This document shows positions 1 to 7,713 of a stretch of 64,000 nucleotides of DNA, piece after piece. The notes beneath the pieces were generated by a model that saw nothing but the letters and a program-made list of their open reading frames with translations, did no database searches and was not told the DNA's origin. Position 1 is the stretch's first letter. Each line of letters starts with the position of its first letter. Origin of the DNA: PMG-095 sp036261775 (GTDB taxonomy: Bacteria; Myxococcota_A; Polyangia; Polyangiales; Polyangiaceae); contig DATAKF010000049.1 of assembly GCA_036261775.1 (NCBI GenBank), positions 18,938 through 82,937 on the forward strand. The letters run 5' to 3'. The position numbers and the translations under genes are program-made.

Positions 1-220
1 CCGAGCCGAAGCCCGACGTACAGTTGAAGGCCAGCTCGCCAAACGCCGCTGCGTCGGCGAAAGTGCCGAGCGTCGCGGAGGCGCCCGCGGCCTTGACCCA
101 GGCCAGCCCCTTCTCGTGGGTGGCGCTGCGCGAGCCCATTCTCACCTCGTGTCCGAGCTGAACGAGCTTGCTGCCGATGGTCTGTCCCACGCTGCCGGTG
201 CCTAGCACTGCAATCTTCAT
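1..220 (-). CDS. NAD(P)-binding oxidoreductase (F420/NADP oxidoreductase-like), 3' part outside window
   Basis: The start codon is at 220 and the gene runs off the left edge, leaving about 73 N-terminal residues. The first strand and glycine loop (MKIAVLGTGSVGQ) form a Rossmann dinucleotide-binding fold, followed by a basic patch (RMGSRS) after the second strand, which usually indicates NADP preference. This arrangement is typical of the NADPH-dependent F420 reductase / NADP oxidoreductase coenzyme-F420-dependent family. The substrate cannot be told from the fragment. It is divergent from the AraC-type regulator that starts 57 bases away, so that regulator might control it; this is inference only. 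Confidence 0.75.
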   Translation of the reverse strand, partial: MKIAVLGTGSVGQTIGSKLVQLGHEVRMGSRSATHEKGLAWVKAAGASATLGTFADAAAFGELAFNCTSGFGS

Positions 221-277
221 GGCGTCGCCTCCAGCGGGTCAGCCTAAAGCCCGCCCCGGGCGAACGGAAGTGCCTCT

Positions 278-2236
278 ATGATGACGGGCGGCATGAAACG
301 GCGAGCGCGGCCTTCTGTCTCGAGCGACCGCTCTGTCGCGAGCGACCGCTCTGTCGCGAGCGACCGCTCGGGCTCGAGCGGCCGCAACGGCTTAGACGAC
401 GCCGCAGGCGCTGGGGCGGGCGACGGCAGCGCTGCGCCGCTCGAGCTGGGGCGGGCGCACGCCTTTTTGGCGGCACAAAACGCCTTCACGTCGTTTCTCG
501 ACATTCCCTGCTCGCTCGTAACGCGCACCGGGTCGTGGATTGTCGTCTACAACAACGGCGGTGTGCCGGGTGTGGTGGAGGCGCACAACTCGCTCGGGCA
601 AACCGAGGCGCGCGGCCGCTACAACGCCGAGCACGTGGCCCACGTGCTGTCCACGCAAGAGCCGCGCGAAACCGAGCTGCACGGCTTTTCGGACGCTTGG
701 GTGCCGATCGTGAGCGGCGGTCGCTGCGACAACTTGCTGGTGAGCGGTCCGTTCCTGCGCCGCCCCTGGAGCGCTGCCGACATCCGCCAAAGCTGGCAAG
801 CGCTCACGGGCGAAAAGCCGCGCGCAACGAGCCCACGCTTCCTGGCGTATGCGCGAAACGTGCTCGGCACACGCGTCTTCAACGAGACCGAGCTGAGCCG
901 CTTTCAAGATTTTCTGCTCGGACTGGCCGAGCTCTTGGCGGGCCGCGGCGAAGAGCAAAAACACGCCGAAAAGTTCTGGCACCAGACGCGGCGCGACTTC
1001 TCGCGCTTGCCCAGCGCGCAGCTGCGCAAGGGCGCTCTGCTCGTCGATCCCGTCTCGAGCTGGACCTGGGCAGAGGGCCTGCGCCCGTGGGACGCCGAGG
1101 AGCTGGGAGTCGAAGCGCTGCCCAACCAAGTATTGGCGGTGCTGCCCGCCCACCCGAGCTTGGCGACGGAAGAGACGCTGGATCTGTTGGTGCGGACGGA
1201 GCGCTTTCAGGTCGAGAGCGTAGCCCTCGCCCGCAGCATGCCGAACACCATGGCCGCGCGCCTCGAAGACACCGGCGTGCTCCTGCTCACGCACTTGAAC
1301 CCGCGCCTGAGCCGCACGCAGCGGCGCGTGCTGCTCCGCGAGCGCGCCGAGCAGGTGCAAACCTTCGTGCGGCGTCATTTTGGCAGCGGCGCCTTCATCG
1401 GCATCGGCGAACCGTGCCAGCGCGTGACCGACCTGCACCGCTCGGCGCGCGAGGCGGTGTTCGCGGTCGAGCTGGCCGTGCACCGCGAGCAGCCGCTGTG
1501 CTTCTGCGCCGACGAACTCGCCGCAAAATCTAGCAACAGCCCGGAAGCTGAGCCCGCCGCGCGCCTGGCAAGTCGTTTGCTCGAGTTGTTCGGGCGCGCC
1601 GAGCCCGCGCTGCTGGAGGTCTCGCGCATGGACTACGTGCGCGGCGTGGTGCAGGAGGCGAGCGGCCGCGCGTCCGTCATGCGCGTGCATTTCGAGCACT
1701 CGCTGTTCGCGCTCTTGGCGCTGGTCGAAAAGCAAGCGCAGCTCGACGACAAATCGGCGCGCGACCTGGAGCACCGGCTGTCGGAGAGCTTGTCAGCGTC
1801 GCTGACCACGGTCGAGCTCGTCACTGTATTTCGCCAGTGGTGGGATCTGCTGCTCAAGGTCTCGAGCGAGCCGTACGCCGAGGCGCGCCGGCTCCGGCTC
1901 GAGCGCGCTCAAGCCTTCATTCAAGACAACTGCCGCGAGGCTTTGACCCTGGGGCAAGTGGCGCGTCGGGCTGGCCTTTCTCGCAACTACTTCTCACGCA
2001 TCTTCAAGCAGACGTTCGGCAAAGGCTTCGAGCAGTACTTGACCGAGCAACGCTTGCTGCTCGCCGAGCGTCTCTTGCGCACCAGCGCGCTGCCGGTCGG
2101 GCGCATCAGCGGTGAGGTGGGGTTCGCGAGCGCGGCGCATTTCTCGGCGGCCTTTCGGCGCCAACGCGGGCTTTCGCCGCTCGACTACCGACGCGCGTAT
2201 GCCCCACAAAAGGCCGCTGGCCGTCGCACAAAGTAA
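278..2236 (+). CDS. AraC-family transcriptional regulator with large N-terminal sensory part
   Basis: The 652-residue protein ends in a two-helix-turn-helix AraC domain (about residues 545-643; LTLGQVARRAGLSRNYFSRI and GEVGFASAAHFSAAFRR). Residues about 55-230 look like a GAF/PocR-like sensor (WVPIVSGGRCDNLLVSGPF), and residues about 300-420 resemble the degenerate GGDEF-like domain of CdaR/PucR regulators (IGIGEPCQRVTDLHRSAREA). The ligand is unknown. Residues about 13-30 are a short Ser/Asp/Arg repeat encoded by an 18-base tandem repeat. ATG codons at 278, 281 and 293 are all possible starts; the repeat lies downstream of all of them. A second AraC regulator follows after 65 bases. Confidence 0.85.
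   Translation: MMTGGMKRRARPSVSSDRSVASDRSVASDRSGSSGRNGLDDAAGAGAGDGSAAPLELGRAHAFLAAQNAFTSFLDIPCSLVTRTGSWIVVYNNGGVPGVVEAHNSLGQTEARGRYNAEHVAHVLSTQEPRETELHGFSDAWVPIVSGGRCDNLLVSGPFLRRPWSAADIRQSWQALTGEKPRATSPRFLAYARNVLGTRVFNETELSRFQDFLLGLAELLAGRGEEQKHAEKFWHQTRRDFSRLPSAQLRKGALLVDPVSSWTWAEGLRPWDAEELGVEALPNQVLAVLPAHPSLATEETLDLLVRTERFQVESVALARSMPNTMAARLEDTGVLLLTHLNPRLSRTQRRVLLRERAEQVQTFVRRHFGSGAFIGIGEPCQRVTDLHRSAREAVFAVELAVHREQPLCFCADELAAKSSNSPEAEPAARLASRLLELFGRAEPALLEVSRMDYVRGVVQEASGRASVMRVHFEHSLFALLALVEKQAQLDDKSARDLEHRLSESLSASLTTVELVTVFRQWWDLLLKVSSEPYAEARRLRLERAQAFIQDNCREALTLGQVARRAGLSRNYFSRIFKQTFGKGFEQYLTEQRLLLAERLLRTSALPVGRISGEVGFASAAHFSAAFRRQRGLSPLDYRRAYAPQKAAGRRTK
322..369 (+). repeat. 18-bp tandem repeat inside the AraC gene N-terminus
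   Basis: The unit gagcgaccgctctgtcgc occurs twice in tandem (322-339, 340-357), followed by a 12-base partial third copy. It is in frame, encoding repeats of S-D-R-S-V-A, so copy-number change would lengthen or shorten a linker without a frameshift. Confidence 0.85.
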
Positions 2237-2301
2237 CCTAACGCAATCTCATTCGTAACTTAACGACAATTCCAGTCAGCAGGATCGGGCACTCTTGGAT
2301 C

Positions 2302-3144
2302 GTGCCCACCCCCGAAGCTCGCCTGCCGCACACCGCTCGTTTGGTTCGCGAAACGCTCTCCGGCGACTGGACCCACCACGACCTGGAGCTCACGCTGTTG
2401 ATGGTCGTCACGTCGGGGCGCGCGCGCCTGCGCAGCCCGCGCGGCGACGAAAGCTTGGTCGGAGCCGGCAGCGTGCTGCTGGTACCGCGGGGCTGTTCGC
2501 TCAGCTTGCGCAGCGTGGAAGAGCTGAAGCTGACGCGGCTGTGTTTCGACGCCGAGCGGCTGCTGCCGGCGCGCGCCGCCTTCGAGCCGCTCGGCAGCGT
2601 CGACCTGGCGCTGCTGAGCTTGGAGAACAATGCCCCTACTCTCCTGGGCGTGGCGCCGCGTCACGCCGGCGCGATCAGCGAGGCTTTGGGCCGCATCGAA
2701 GCCGAGCTGCGCGAGCCGCGGCTCGGTCACGAGCTTTTGCTGCGCGCGCAGCTGCTGGAGCTGCTGGTGGTGCTGGCGAGGGCCGAGCACACGCCGGCCG
2801 AGGATCCGCAACGGCATCGTCCGCGGCTGGAGCAAACGCTGTCGCTGATTCACGAGCGCTTCAGCGAGGCGCTCAGCTTGGCGGCGCTGGCGAGGCACGC
2901 GGGCATGTCGGTCAGCCGCTTTTCTTGCGTCTTTCGCGAGGCGCTCGGCACCTCTCCGCTCGACTACGTGGCAGCGACCCGCATGCGAGAGGCGCGCCGA
3001 CTGCTGCGCGCGCCCGGGCAATCGATCGCCGAGGTGGCGTACGCGGTTGGGTTTCAGGACAGCAACTACTTCTCGCGCTCCTTCAAACAGCACCACGGTA
3101 TGAGCCCGCGCGAGTTCCGCGATATGGCGCGGATCGCTGGCTGA
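2302..3144 (+). CDS. AraC-family transcriptional regulator
   Basis: The 280-residue protein has a typical AraC layout: an N-terminal cupin-like sensing domain (about residues 20-120, with the SVLLVPRG strand) and a C-terminal double helix-turn-helix (about 175-275; LAALARHAGMSVSRFSCVF and AEVAYAVGFQDSNYFSRSF, ending MSPREFR). The proposed start is GTG at 2302; no in-frame ATG lies near enough to preserve the cupin strand. It lies 65 bases after another AraC gene on the same strand, so the two may be co-transcribed. The inducing ligand and targets are not deducible. Confidence 0.85.
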   Translation: MPTPEARLPHTARLVRETLSGDWTHHDLELTLLMVVTSGRARLRSPRGDESLVGAGSVLLVPRGCSLSLRSVEELKLTRLCFDAERLLPARAAFEPLGSVDLALLSLENNAPTLLGVAPRHAGAISEALGRIEAELREPRLGHELLLRAQLLELLVVLARAEHTPAEDPQRHRPRLEQTLSLIHERFSEALSLAALARHAGMSVSRFSCVFREALGTSPLDYVAATRMREARRLLRAPGQSIAEVAYAVGFQDSNYFSRSFKQHHGMSPREFRDMARIAG

Positions 3145-3250
3145 AGAGTGATCAGGCGTCACTAACTACCGAGGCCGCGCGGGTCGGAAATTATCCGCGT
3201 TTAGCGGAATCTGTTGACGGCTGGCGGCAATGGACGGGACGACTCCGCCC

Positions 3251-4174
3251 ATGCGTCGTTCCACGCTCGTTCTGTTTACCAGCTTTAGCCTTTTGACCAC
3301 GCTCGCGTGCTCCAAGCAGCCCGCGCCGCTCACCGCGCCTTCGGGCGAGCACCCCAGCTACGCCGAGCAGTACCCCACTCGGCTCAACACGCTGCGCACG
3401 CGCTTTGCCGACGACGAGACCAAGGTCAAGAGCGCCTTGCCTCAACTGGAGCCGGCCGCGCAGAAGCTCGGCAACGCCGACCCCGCGACCGTCAAAGAGC
3501 TGTTCGAGCTAGCCGATGCCGAGGGCAAGTCGAGCGCCTACGCCTCGCAGGCCCTGGAAGGCGAGACCGTCGCGCGCTTCTGGGACGAAGAGAAGCAACC
3601 GCTGCACCAAAAGATCGGCGGCGCCGTCTCGTACGCCGGTAAGCAAAAAGAGTGCTCCAAAGAGTGCGGTGACGACCTGGGCGGCGTCGCGGCAGGCGCG
3701 TCCGATCGCGCCGTCGAGAAGCAACTGGAAGAACGTCAGCAGCGCCTAGGCGAGGTGCACCGCTTCGTCGAAGAGCACGAAGACACGCTGGGCAAGCCGA
3801 ACATGGACGCGGCCGAGAAGCAGGCCAACGGCATCGCGCAGCTCAGCCACCTGACCCACGTGCGGCTCGAGCTGTACCGGCGCGAGCTGGAAGGCTCGCT
3901 CAGCGAAGCCAGCGACGTGAAGTCGACGCTCGAGCGCATCGAAAAAGAGAACAACGCCGTGCTGGCCGACACCAAGGCCTCCAAAAGCCGCCGCGCCCTG
4001 GCCGAAAAGCGCAAAGCCAGCGCCGTCGCAGCCCGCACCGCGCTCGACGCCGAGGTCGACCAGGCCAAGGCCGCCCTCAAGGACATGGAAGCGCGCGAAA
4101 AGCAGCTGGTCGCCGACTACGACAAGGCGTTCGACGCGCTCATCGACGGCTTGGAGAAGAAGGCGAAGAAGTAG
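3251..4174 (+). CDS. Predicted lipoprotein with long alpha-helical/coiled-coil body
   Basis: From ATG 3251 the product starts MRRSTLVLFTS, with a hydrophobic segment and a lipobox (LTTLAC) that predict a lipoprotein of about 307 residues. An upstream in-frame ATG at 3230 would put seven extra residues before the signal. The mature part is rich in Glu, Lys, Ala and Leu, and its last 150 residues are almost entirely helical with heptad-like spacing (LERIEKENNAVLADTKASK onward), suggesting a coiled coil. Two Cys pairs (KECSKEC) lie near residue 130. No family recognised. Its 3' end overlaps the convergent next gene by 35 bases. Confidence 0.75.
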   Translation: MRRSTLVLFTSFSLLTTLACSKQPAPLTAPSGEHPSYAEQYPTRLNTLRTRFADDETKVKSALPQLEPAAQKLGNADPATVKELFELADAEGKSSAYASQALEGETVARFWDEEKQPLHQKIGGAVSYAGKQKECSKECGDDLGGVAAGASDRAVEKQLEERQQRLGEVHRFVEEHEDTLGKPNMDAAEKQANGIAQLSHLTHVRLELYRRELEGSLSEASDVKSTLERIEKENNAVLADTKASKSRRALAEKRKASAVAARTALDAEVDQAKAALKDMEAREKQLVADYDKAFDALIDGLEKKAKK

Positions 4175-4796
4175 AGCGCGGCCGAATCAGTGGGCCCGCG
4201 TCGGGCTGAAACTCGAGCGTCAAGCCGTGGACGAAGGCGCTGTCGTTGCCGAGCCAGCGCCAGAAGTATTCGGTGAAGGCGCTCACGCCGATGCGCGAGT
4301 GTGGCAGCGACAGCCATAGCCCGACGCCCACGCGCGGCGAGAACATACCGAAGCTCACGCCATGGCCCACGTCTAGATGCAGAACCGTGAAGCCGACGCG
4401 TGCCATGGGCTCGAGCGGTCCAAGGCGTGGCCCGGCTTCCCACTGGTAGCGCGACAGCGACAGGCTGAGCGCGTCCTTGGGCACGAAGCGCAGCTCGTGC
4501 TCTTGGATCGCTCCGGCCGCAAAACCACCTCGCAAGGTCGTCAGCGACTCGCCGAAGGCGATTGCGTACCCGACGCTGTCCCGTTGCTGCGAAACCGGCC
4601 GAAATTCGACGATTCCCAGCGTCAGCGAGCGCGTGTGACGGGCGGTGAAGGGATTGAGCAGCGGCCACGTGGCGAAGCTGAGCTGGGCGCGCGCTGTGAC
4701 GCCGGGCTCGGCGGGCGCCGCTACGACTGGAATCGGCGGCTCGGGCGGTTGATCGGAAGCCAAGGGCTCGTCTATACCACTGCCGGCTAGGTGCAC
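4140..4796 (-). CDS. Hypothetical protein, possible outer-membrane beta-barrel
   Basis: The 218-residue product has alternating polar and hydrophobic strands rich in aromatics and glycine (VGLWLSLPHSRIGVSAFTEY, ending LEFQPD), the texture of a small outer-membrane protein. No classical signal peptide is seen at the proposed start, so the true start may differ or the protein may not be exported. The last 12 residues are a Ser/Pro/Arg tail inside the overlap with the convergent coiled-coil lipoprotein gene. No family recognised. Confidence 0.5.
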   Translation of the reverse strand: MHLAGSGIDEPLASDQPPEPPIPVVAAPAEPGVTARAQLSFATWPLLNPFTARHTRSLTLGIVEFRPVSQQRDSVGYAIAFGESLTTLRGGFAAGAIQEHELRFVPKDALSLSLSRYQWEAGPRLGPLEPMARVGFTVLHLDVGHGVSFGMFSPRVGVGLWLSLPHSRIGVSAFTEYFWRWLGNDSAFVHGLTLEFQPDAGPLIRPRSTSSPSSPSRR

Positions 4797-4825
4797 GGAG
4801 CGCCCGGGTTCAGGAGATATCAGAC

Positions 4826-5143
4826 ATGAAGATCACTTTCGTAGCCGCCACGTTGGCTCTGCTTGCTCTCAACGGCTGTGCGCTCGCCAACGGCGGCAAT
4901 GCCTTCGCTATGGGTGGCATTTACTCCGGCTACAAGTCGCCCGGCCAGGTCGGCACCGCGGCTGCTGGCAAGACCGGTGAGGCTTGCATCAGCTCGATCC
5001 TCGGCGTGGTCGCCACCGGCGACGCTTCGATCGAAGCGGCCAAGAAGGCCGGCGGCATCACGCAGGTCGCGCACGTCGACCACGAGCAGTTTGGCGTGCT
5101 GGGCGTCTACGCGACCAGCTGCACCATCGTTCACGGTCAATGA
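4826..5143 (+). CDS. TRL-like family lipoprotein
   Basis: This 105-residue protein has a signal peptide and lipobox (ALNGC). The mature part matches the TRL-like family: a Gly-rich start (GGIYSGY), a GKTGEACISSILGVVATGD block, IEAAKKAGGITQVAHVD and a C-terminal CTIVHG. The family is a small envelope lipoprotein or exported domain named after a tRNA-linked locus; its molecular function is unknown. A purine-rich site (caggagat) precedes the ATG. The stop overlaps the next start (ATGA at 5140-5143), so the pair is probably translationally coupled. Confidence 0.85.
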   Translation: MKITFVAATLALLALNGCALANGGNAFAMGGIYSGYKSPGQVGTAAAGKTGEACISSILGVVATGDASIEAAKKAGGITQVAHVDHEQFGVLGVYATSCTIVHGQ

Positions 5144-5586
5144 GCCAAACGCGCAGCGGCGGGCGCACCAAGAACGCGCCCGCCCGCGCGGCCCAAGCGA
5201 AGGCGAAGCCGCGTCCCGCAAAGAAGAGCAAGTCGACCAACTCGAGCGCTGACGCCGCGTTCAAAAAGATCAGCGCCATCGCGCTAGCGCTGCCCGACAC
5301 CAAGCTGACTATGACCTGGGGCAGCCCGCACTTCCGCGTCGGCGAGAAGATTTTCTGCGGCTTCGGAACCGAAGACGGCAAACAAGTCCTAGGCGTGAAG
5401 CTCGAGATGCTGCACGCCAAAAGCGTCGTCAAAGAAGCGCGCTTCTGGCCTTCTCCCTACGTTGGCAAGCACGGCTGGGTATCGACCGACGTCGCGCTGC
5501 GCAAGAGCTGGGACGAAATGGCCGCGCTGATCCGCGAAAGCTACGGCCTGATCGCGTCGAAGGCGTCGCTGGCCAAACTGCGCTAA
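5140..5586 (+). CDS. MmcQ/YjbR-fold protein (DUF419-type)
   Basis: The 148-residue protein has a basic, Ala/Lys-rich N-terminal tail of about 30 residues, then a YjbR-like double-wing fold: ALPDTKLTMTWGSPHFRVGE, GFGTEDGKQVLGVKL and the closing pattern KHGWVSTDVALRKSWDEMAALI. The fold is often called DNA-binding, but no target is established. The start ATG overlaps the stop of the upstream TRL-like gene. An Ala/Lys tail of this kind is also seen on the AlkD-like and DUF1801 proteins of this window. Confidence 0.8.
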   Translation: MSQTRSGGRTKNAPARAAQAKAKPRPAKKSKSTNSSADAAFKKISAIALALPDTKLTMTWGSPHFRVGEKIFCGFGTEDGKQVLGVKLEMLHAKSVVKEARFWPSPYVGKHGWVSTDVALRKSWDEMAALIRESYGLIASKASLAKLR

Positions 5587-5594
5587 CCGTCACG

Positions 5595-6194
5595 ATGCGC
5601 AGCTTCACGCCTCCTGGTGCACCCGGCCGGTGCCCGCGCTGCTTGATGCTGCTCGACTATTGTCTGTGCCCATTGGTCGGCGAGGCCCGCGAGAGCCAGC
5701 CGCAAATAGTGATCGTGCGGCACAAGTGGGAAGCCTTCAAAAGCACCGGCACCGCGCGCGTCGCCGGGCTGGCGCTCTCGAACCTACGCCTGCTCGACAT
5801 GGCCGCCGAAAATCCCGAGCCCATCCGCGAGCAGCTCCGCGCCCTCGACGAGGCTTGGCTCCTGTACCCCGGCCAAGGCGAGCCCACAGCGGAGCGCCGC
5901 ACCCCGCGTACCCTGGTCGTGCTCGACGGCACCTGGCGCCAAACCAGAAAGATGCTCCGTCGCCTGCCCGAGCTAGCGCGCTTCCCCCGCTTCTCGCTGG
6001 CAGCCGACGCAACCAGCCCCGCCCGCGATCGCCTACGCGAGTCTCCCCGCCCCGGCGCCCGCTCCACCCTCGAGTCCATCGCCGAAGCCCTCAAAGTCCT
6101 CGAATCTCCGGCCACCGGCCAACGCCTGCTCGACCTCCACGAGCAGTTCGTCGCCCGCACCCGCCACGCGCGCGGCCAACGCCACGACGCCTAG
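5595..6194 (+). CDS. DTW-domain protein, probable tRNA-uridine aminocarboxypropyltransferase
   Basis: The 199-residue product has the DTW layout: an N-terminal Cys cluster (CPRCLMLLDYCLCPL), a basic strand (VIVRHKWEAFKSTGTARVAG), a YPG loop and the signature D-G-T-W (VVLDGTWRQTRKML). The family (TapT/YfiP in E. coli, DTWD in animals) transfers the aminocarboxypropyl group of SAM to a tRNA uridine. It starts nine bases after the YjbR-like gene. The 199 residues are near the usual family length. Which tRNA position is modified here is unknown. Confidence 0.85.
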   Translation: MRSFTPPGAPGRCPRCLMLLDYCLCPLVGEARESQPQIVIVRHKWEAFKSTGTARVAGLALSNLRLLDMAAENPEPIREQLRALDEAWLLYPGQGEPTAERRTPRTLVVLDGTWRQTRKMLRRLPELARFPRFSLAADATSPARDRLRESPRPGARSTLESIAEALKVLESPATGQRLLDLHEQFVARTRHARGQRHDA

Positions 6195-6263
6195 CGCAAG
6201 CAACCGGAGCCCCGGGGAGCGCGCGGCGCAACCCCAAACCGCGAGAGCCCTACCCGCGCTTGC

Positions 6264-6343
6264 CCCGCCGCTCGCTTGGCCCGCCGCTCGCTTGGCCCGC
6301 CGCTCGCTTGGCCCGCCGCTCGCTTGGCCCGCCGCTCGCTTGC
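6264..6343. repeat. Five tandem copies of a 16-bp GC-rich unit
   Basis: The unit cccgccgctcgcttgg is repeated five times head to tail, the last copy differing at its final base. It lies in the 409-base stretch between the DTW gene and the convergent dioxygenase gene, which holds no credible gene. No spacer structure, so not a CRISPR array. Confidence 0.9.
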
Positions 6344-6421
6344 CCCGCCTTTAAACCGAAATTCCTAGTCCAATTTTTGACGGCTAATCCTGAATCATTT
6401 CGCGACCCAAACTGGGTGCCC

Positions 6422-6489
6422 TGACGCTGTCCGAATTGCGACTAGGGCGCGTCACACTGCTTGGAACTGTCCGAATTCGGACAGCGTCA
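6422..6489. promoter_or_regulatory. Inverted repeat with a perfect 18-bp palindrome
   Basis: Positions 6467-6484 (ctgtccgaattcggacag) are a perfect palindrome. In addition, tgacgctgtccgaatt at 6422-6437 is repeated inverted at 6474-6489, so the site has three CTGTCCGAATT half-sites. It lies between two convergent gene ends, where a repressor operator would be unexpected. It may form alternative hairpins or be a protein-binding or mobile-element end. Confidence 0.6.
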
Positions 6490-6603
6490 TGCCAGCTCGC
6501 GCGAGCCGCGAGTTGATTGAGAAAAATCAGTCCTATTTTTGACTTCGACTCGTCGCGCGCGCACCCCGCCCACTAAAGACAAAGATCGACGTCAGAAATA
6601 CGA

Positions 6604-7491
6604 TCAGGCGTCGTAGCGCACTGCGCGCATCGATAAAGACCCGGCGTCGAAACCGCTGATAGGAAAGCTCACCCGATCTTTGTCGGAGGCCGCGCCGGCC
6701 GCGTAAAGCAGGGGCAAATAGTGCTCAGGCGTGGGGTGGGCGTCGCGGCCGCGTGCGTCTTCGTGCGCGCGGGACAAGAAGCTGCCGTCGTGCTGAACGA
6801 GCGCGCGTTCGGCGTCGGCGTCGAAGCTGGCGGCCCAGGGCGGCGTTTGGCTTTCGCCGCGACGCATGCGGCCGAAGGCGTCGCGCAGGTTGTGCACGAT
6901 GTTGCCGCTGCCCAAGATCAGCACGCCTTCGTCGCGGAGGGGCGAGAGCGCACGGCCAAGCTCCCAGTGGCGTTGCCCGGGCAAGCTCGCGTCGATGCTG
7001 AGCTGCAGCACGGGGCTGTCCGCGGCGGGGCGCAGGTGCCGCAGCACGCTCCACGTTCCGTGATCGAGGCCCCAATCAGTGCTCAACCGCGCGCTGGGCA
7101 ACAGCTGCACGATGCGCTTGGCTAGCGTGACGTCACCAGGCGCGGGGTATTGCACCTGCCGCAGCGCCTCCGGAAAACCCCCAAAGTCGTGGATGGTTTC
7201 GGGTCGCTCGTTGCCGGTAACGCGCGTGCCCTCCCCGTACCAATGCGCGGACACGCACACGATGGCGCGCGGCTTCGGCAGGTCGGTCGCCAGCTGCTTG
7301 AACGCGCGGCTCCAAGCGTTGTCTTCGATGGCGTTCATGGGCGAGCCATGGCCCAGGAAGAGCACGGGCATGCGCGCGGAAGGAGCCGTCGCGTCGCTTT
7401 GGGGCATTTGAGTTGTCGTACCTGGGCTCGCCTCGCGCCGACAGGCCCAGGCCGCCAGCGACGACAGCAGCAGGCTGCGACGGGGAAGCAT
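6604..7491 (-). CDS. DODA-type extradiol aromatic-ring-opening dioxygenase (YgiD-like), predicted exported
   Basis: The family opens catechol-type rings such as DOPA using a non-haem metal. The expected ligand histidines are visible: LGHGSPMN, VSAHWYGEG, GSGNIVHNL and PTPEHYLPLLYA, with the family motif FGGFPEALRQVQYPAPG. Starting at ATG 7491 gives 295 residues, about 30 longer than the cytoplasmic E. coli enzyme. The extra N-terminus is MLPRRSLLLSSLAAWAC, which looks like a twin-arginine or lipoprotein-type signal, although Trp at -2 and Ala at -3 of the Cys are poor for a lipobox. A longer start at 7560 would place 23 residues before it. Confidence 0.8.
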   Translation of the reverse strand: MLPRRSLLLSSLAAWACRREASPGTTTQMPQSDATAPSARMPVLFLGHGSPMNAIEDNAWSRAFKQLATDLPKPRAIVCVSAHWYGEGTRVTGNERPETIHDFGGFPEALRQVQYPAPGDVTLAKRIVQLLPSARLSTDWGLDHGTWSVLRHLRPAADSPVLQLSIDASLPGQRHWELGRALSPLRDEGVLILGSGNIVHNLRDAFGRMRRGESQTPPWAASFDADAERALVQHDGSFLSRAHEDARGRDAHPTPEHYLPLLYAAGAASDKDRVSFPISGFDAGSLSMRAVRYDA

Positions 7492-7713
7492 CGACTGAAA
7501 GGTAGGGCCGGAGACCCGGGCTGACGACCCCCAACCGCGGGCCGAACCGAGGTTTGGCAACGATATTTACGACCAAACTGCCTGACGAAATGGCCGTGCG
7601 GTGACTCTGAGGGGGTCAAGGTGGGCCCAGCGTCAGCCCTGACGGAAATATCCTTTTAGTTTCAATAGATTGTCCGTCCCGCAGCGGGCGGGCGTCGAGG
7701 AAGAGGTCGTTTC

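Noticed and set aside
6264..6343. Tandem repeats as CRISPR array
   Set aside because: Units are contiguous 16-mers with no spacers and no cas genes nearby.
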